Shown in pieces: positions 5,777 through 8,171 of a stretch of DNA of 8,171 nucleotides. The translations under genes and the position numbers were made by a program. This DNA comes from Taibaiella sp. (lineage in GTDB: Bacteria; Bacteroidota; Bacteroidia; Chitinophagales; Chitinophagaceae), in the NCBI GenBank assembly GCA_019454705.1, contig JACFNS010000093.1, forward strand, positions 1 through 8,171. The letters run 5' to 3'. The first letter of the stretch is position 1; each line of letters starts with the position of its first letter. The notes beneath the pieces were generated by a model that saw only the letters and a program-made list of their open reading frames with translations, did no database searches and was not told the DNA's origin.

Positions 5777-7954
5777 ATGAATATATTTAAGCAGGTTGCA
5801 TTGCTGGCAGCAGCATTAATCATTACATCGCATACAGCCATAGGGCAGAAGAAGCAGTTCACTATGGCGGAAGCTACTAATGGATTATTCACCACATTGG
5901 CACCCGCAGGGCTTAAAAGCGTCAGTTGGGAGCCCGGCACCAACAAACTGTACCATGTGGTAAAAGCGGGCAAGGGCGAAGCATGGGTATCGGTTAAGTT
6001 TCCCGGTATGCAAGTGGACACTGTTTTGAGGCTGGATGAACTGAACAGCAAACTGGCCAGGAAAGAACCTTACAAATCGTTGCCTGCCATACACTGGATA
6101 AACAAAGGCCTGGTATGGGTGAAGAATGGCGATGAACTGGTGCAGGGCCTGGCTACTGACGGTGGCTTTATGTGGTCGAAATGGGTGACACTGCCCAAAG
6201 ACGCTGCCAACATAACGGTAGATGAACACCAGAACGTAGCCTACACGGTTGACAACAACCTGCACCTGGTGGACCGTGACCGTAAGCAGCATGTAGTCAC
6301 CAACGATAAGAACGAGCACATCATCAACGGGCAGTCGGTACACAGGAACGAGTTTGGTATTAATGGTGGTATCTTCCTCTCGCCAATGGGCAACTACCTG
6401 GCCTACTACCGCATGAATGAAACTATGGTAGCCGATTACCCGATAGCCGACTGGATGGGTATGCCCGCTAAGTCGAAGAATATAAAATACCCTATGGCAG
6501 GCGGTACATCGCACCAGGTGAAGCTGCATGTGTACAATCCCACAACGGGCAATACAACTGTCATTAATACAATCGGTGACCCTGAGCAATACCTGACCTG
6601 CGTAACATGGAGCCCCGATGAGCAATATATATACATAGCCGTGCTCAACCGCGAGCAGGATCATATGTGGCTGAACCAATACAATGCGCAGACCGGAGTA
6701 TTCGTAAAAACACTGTTTGAAGAAACCAGTACTAAATACGTAGAGCCTCTGCATGCGCTGAAATTCCTGCCCGGCCAGCAGGATAAGTTTGTATGGATGA
6801 GCCAGCGCGATGGATATATGCATATGTACCTGTACAACACCGATGGCAAACTGCTGAAACAACTGACTAAAGGCAACTGGATAGTAAATGATATCATAGG
6901 TGAAAATGAGGCTGCCAAAGAATTCATCATTACCGGATCAAAAGAAAGTCCGCTGGAAGAACATATATATGCGGTGAACTACAATACAGGCAAGCTGCGC
7001 CGTATAGATGGCGAGCCAGGCTGGCACACAGCTACTGTAAATGAAAATGGTAAATATATACTGGACGTGTACAGCAGCGGTGATGTAGCTAAACGCACTA
7101 CTGTAAAAAGCACAGACGGTAGCTATAATCAATTACTGAAAGATGCAGGCAATCCATTGGCAGGTTATGACCGTGCCGAGGTGCGCAGTGTAGAATTGAA
7201 AGCCGATGACGGTACACCGCTGTACGGCAGGCTGATAGTACCATCTAACTTTGATGCGAACAAAAAATATCCTGTAATTGTGTACCTGTACAACGGCCCA
7301 CATGTGCAGTTGGTGCGCAACGCTTTCCCATCCAGCCGCAACCTGTGGTACGAGTACCTGGCACAGCACGGCTACGTAGTGTTTACTATGGATGGCCGCG
7401 GCAGCAGCAATCGCGGACTGGCTTTCGAGCAGGCTACCTTTGGCAAGTTGGGCACGGTAGAAATGAACGACCAGTTGAAAGGTGTGGATTACCTGAAATC
7501 ATTATCATTTGTAGATGCCAACCGTATGGGCGTGCATGGATGGAGCTATGGAGGTTTCATGACCACATCGCTGATGCTGCGCCACCCCGGCGTGTTTAAG
7601 GTAGGTGTAGCAGGCGGCCCTGTGATAGACTGGATGATGTATGAGATCATGTACACCGAGCGTTATATGGATTCTCCCAAAAAGAACAAGGCGGGTTATG
7701 ATAACAATAACCTGCTGAACTATGTAAAGAACCTGGACGGCAAACTATTGGTGATACACGGCACCGACGATGACGTGGTGGTATGGCAGCACTCGCTCAA
7801 CCTCATCAGGAAATCGGTGGACGAGGGTGTGCAGATAGACTACTTTGTATATCCCGGCCACCCGCACAACGTACGCGGCAAAGACCGTGTACACCTGATG
7901 CAGAAGATAACCGACTATTTTGATTTGTATTTGAAGAAATACCCTAACCCCTGA
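5777..7954 (+). CDS. ptpA: Prolyl tripeptidyl peptidase-like S9 serine peptidase (DPP IV superfamily)
   Basis: An exported peptidase that probably removes tripeptides ending in proline from peptide N-termini. I chose the ATG at 5777 (725 residues) because it gives a standard signal peptide (MNIFKQ, hydrophobic core, cleavage near AIG/Q); an upstream ATG at 5753 would add eight hydrophobic residues. The N-terminal beta-propeller spans about residues 40-450 and includes SVHRNEFGI and YYRMNETMVADYP. The C-terminal alpha/beta hydrolase domain carries GWSYGGF (nucleophile Ser590, bases 7544-7546), HGTDDDVVVWQHS (Asp665) and YPGHPHNV (His697). Compared from memory with Porphyromonas gingivalis PtpA, these correspond to Ser603, Asp678 and His710 at a constant offset, and PtpA's substrate-binding Glu205 and Glu636 fall on Glu192 (HRNEFG) and Glu623 (YEIMY). 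This favours PtpA over classical DPP IV, whose DWVYEEE motif is absent. The length is normal and nothing is broken. Activity on tripeptides is inferred. Confidence 0.9.
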   Translation: MNIFKQVALLAAALIITSHTAIGQKKQFTMAEATNGLFTTLAPAGLKSVSWEPGTNKLYHVVKAGKGEAWVSVKFPGMQVDTVLRLDELNSKLARKEPYKSLPAIHWINKGLVWVKNGDELVQGLATDGGFMWSKWVTLPKDAANITVDEHQNVAYTVDNNLHLVDRDRKQHVVTNDKNEHIINGQSVHRNEFGINGGIFLSPMGNYLAYYRMNETMVADYPIADWMGMPAKSKNIKYPMAGGTSHQVKLHVYNPTTGNTTVINTIGDPEQYLTCVTWSPDEQYIYIAVLNREQDHMWLNQYNAQTGVFVKTLFEETSTKYVEPLHALKFLPGQQDKFVWMSQRDGYMHMYLYNTDGKLLKQLTKGNWIVNDIIGENEAAKEFIITGSKESPLEEHIYAVNYNTGKLRRIDGEPGWHTATVNENGKYILDVYSSGDVAKRTTVKSTDGSYNQLLKDAGNPLAGYDRAEVRSVELKADDGTPLYGRLIVPSNFDANKKYPVIVYLYNGPHVQLVRNAFPSSRNLWYEYLAQHGYVVFTMDGRGSSNRGLAFEQATFGKLGTVEMNDQLKGVDYLKSLSFVDANRMGVHGWSYGGFMTTSLMLRHPGVFKVGVAGGPVIDWMMYEIMYTERYMDSPKKNKAGYDNNNLLNYVKNLDGKLLVIHGTDDDVVVWQHSLNLIRKSVDEGVQIDYFVYPGHPHNVRGKDRVHLMQKITDYFDLYLKKYPNP

Positions 7955-7978
7955 AGGGGCTATCTTATCAAGGTCGTC

Positions 7979-8065
7979 ATGTCGAACGGAGAGAGACATT
8001 ATCGCTGTTCAAGATGTTCGGCACGGCATCTTGAATATCTGGTACAAAGCCGTTTTGTAAACGGC
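7979..8065. repeat. Palindromic intergenic repeat-like block
   Basis: Three consecutive stems are visible. ATGTC (7979-7983) pairs with GACAT (7995-7999). TTCAAGATG (8008-8016) pairs perfectly over nine bases with CATCTTGAA (8027-8035), around a 10-base loop. GCCGTTT (8049-8055) pairs with AAACGGC (8059-8065), around a three-base loop. The opening GTCATGTCGAACGGAG resembles, from memory, a dispersed intergenic repeat common in Bacteroidota genomes. I see no second copy in this window, so repeat status is inferred. Confidence 0.5.
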
Positions 8066-8077
8066 ATTCATTGAACT

Positions 8078-8121
8078 GCTATAGATGACATAGCCTATAA
8101 TTCAAATTGACATCTATAAGC
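8078..8121. repeat. Long inverted repeat with alternative short stem
   Basis: TATAGATG (8080-8087) pairs perfectly with CATCTATA (8111-8118), and GC on each outer side extends the stem past one bulged A at 8119. The same left arm can instead form GCTAT (8078-8082) with ATAGC (8090-8094). The two folds exclude each other. Whether the DNA is transcribed is unknown. Confidence 0.4.
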
Positions 8122-8130
8122 TAATAACTT

Positions 8131-8145
8131 CCGTTCTCAGAACGG
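8131..8145. repeat. Compact hairpin CCGTTC/GAACGG
   Basis: CCGTTC (8131-8136) pairs with GAACGG (8140-8145) around a three-base loop. TCCGTTC (8130-8136) is also the exact reverse complement of GAACGGA at 7984-7990, so it could instead close an outer stem around the whole block. AT-rich DNA without a continuous T run follows, so it is a weak terminator candidate for the upstream peptidase gene. Confidence 0.45.
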
Positions 8146-8171
8146 CTTACTATTATATGTTCCACATCACC

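Larger units (their letters stand above)
7955..8171. other. Gene-free 3' end of the window, rich in inverted repeats
   Basis: No reading frame here looks like a gene. A short CCCC/GGGG stem (7948-7951 with 7956-7959) straddles the peptidase stop codon but has no T run, so no classical terminator is visible. Most of the stretch from about 7979 to 8146 can be folded into stems, listed separately. Another gene may begin beyond the window. Confidence 0.6.

Noticed and set aside
5885..6862. Long minus-strand open frame (325 codons) opposite the peptidase gene
   Set aside because: It lies wholly antisense to a clear S9 peptidase, has no recognisable motif or domain, and is explained by the codon pattern of the real gene.
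7948..7959. CCCC/GGGG stem at the peptidase stop codon as a terminator
   Set aside because: The stem has four pairs and no T run follows.
1..8171. CRISPR arrays, tRNA or rRNA genes, insertion sequences, toxin-antitoxin or defence genes
   Set aside because: No regularly spaced direct repeats, no cloverleaf-like or rRNA-like sequence and no transposase, nuclease or toxin-like frames are visible; the genes are ordinary envelope and metabolic genes.

Overview
The window looks like chromosomal housekeeping DNA from a member of the Bacteroidota, probably of the Chitinophagaceae or a close relative. Four things point there: the promoter-like boxes fit the Bacteroidota pattern TTTG-N19-21-TAnnTTTG, start codons lack Shine-Dalgarno sequences, the gene content is typical (double-domain SppA, small secreted fasciclin protein, single-chain iron-sulfur serine dehydratase, PtpA-like S9 peptidase), and KdsA is of the metal-dependent type. 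The phylum call is firm; the family-level call is inference.

Layout, left to right. Positions 1-1501 (+) hold the 3' part of sppA, cut by the window edge, followed by a good intrinsic terminator (1527-1562). Positions 1643-2212 (+) encode a small exported fasciclin (FAS1) protein. A 97-base gap then carries two tandem promoter candidates and a strong hairpin ahead of the GTG-started serine dehydratase gene (2310-3758, +). After 25 bases comes kdsA (3784-4611, +), the Kdo-8-phosphate synthase of lipopolysaccharide synthesis. kdsA converges on a minus-strand gene (5660 down to 4608) for an exported alpha/beta hydrolase-like protein of unknown function; the two reading frames overlap by 4 bases at a shared TTTAAA. 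That gene diverges from a PtpA-like prolyl tripeptidyl peptidase gene (5777-7954, +). The last 217 bases hold no gene but are rich in inverted repeats and resemble a dispersed intergenic repeat.

Functionally the genes are mixed. Several concern the cell envelope or exported proteins: SppA clears signal peptides or membrane proteins, KdsA makes the Kdo precursor, and the fasciclin protein, the hydrolase and the peptidase all carry export signals. The serine dehydratase feeds serine carbon into pyruvate. Nothing indicates a defence system, mobile element, CRISPR array or biosynthetic cluster, and I see no clear new multi-gene system. The points most worth following are the 3' palindromic block, the leaderless-looking promoter/start arrangement seen twice, the kdsA terminator apparently embedded in the opposing gene, and the uncharacterised hydrolase.
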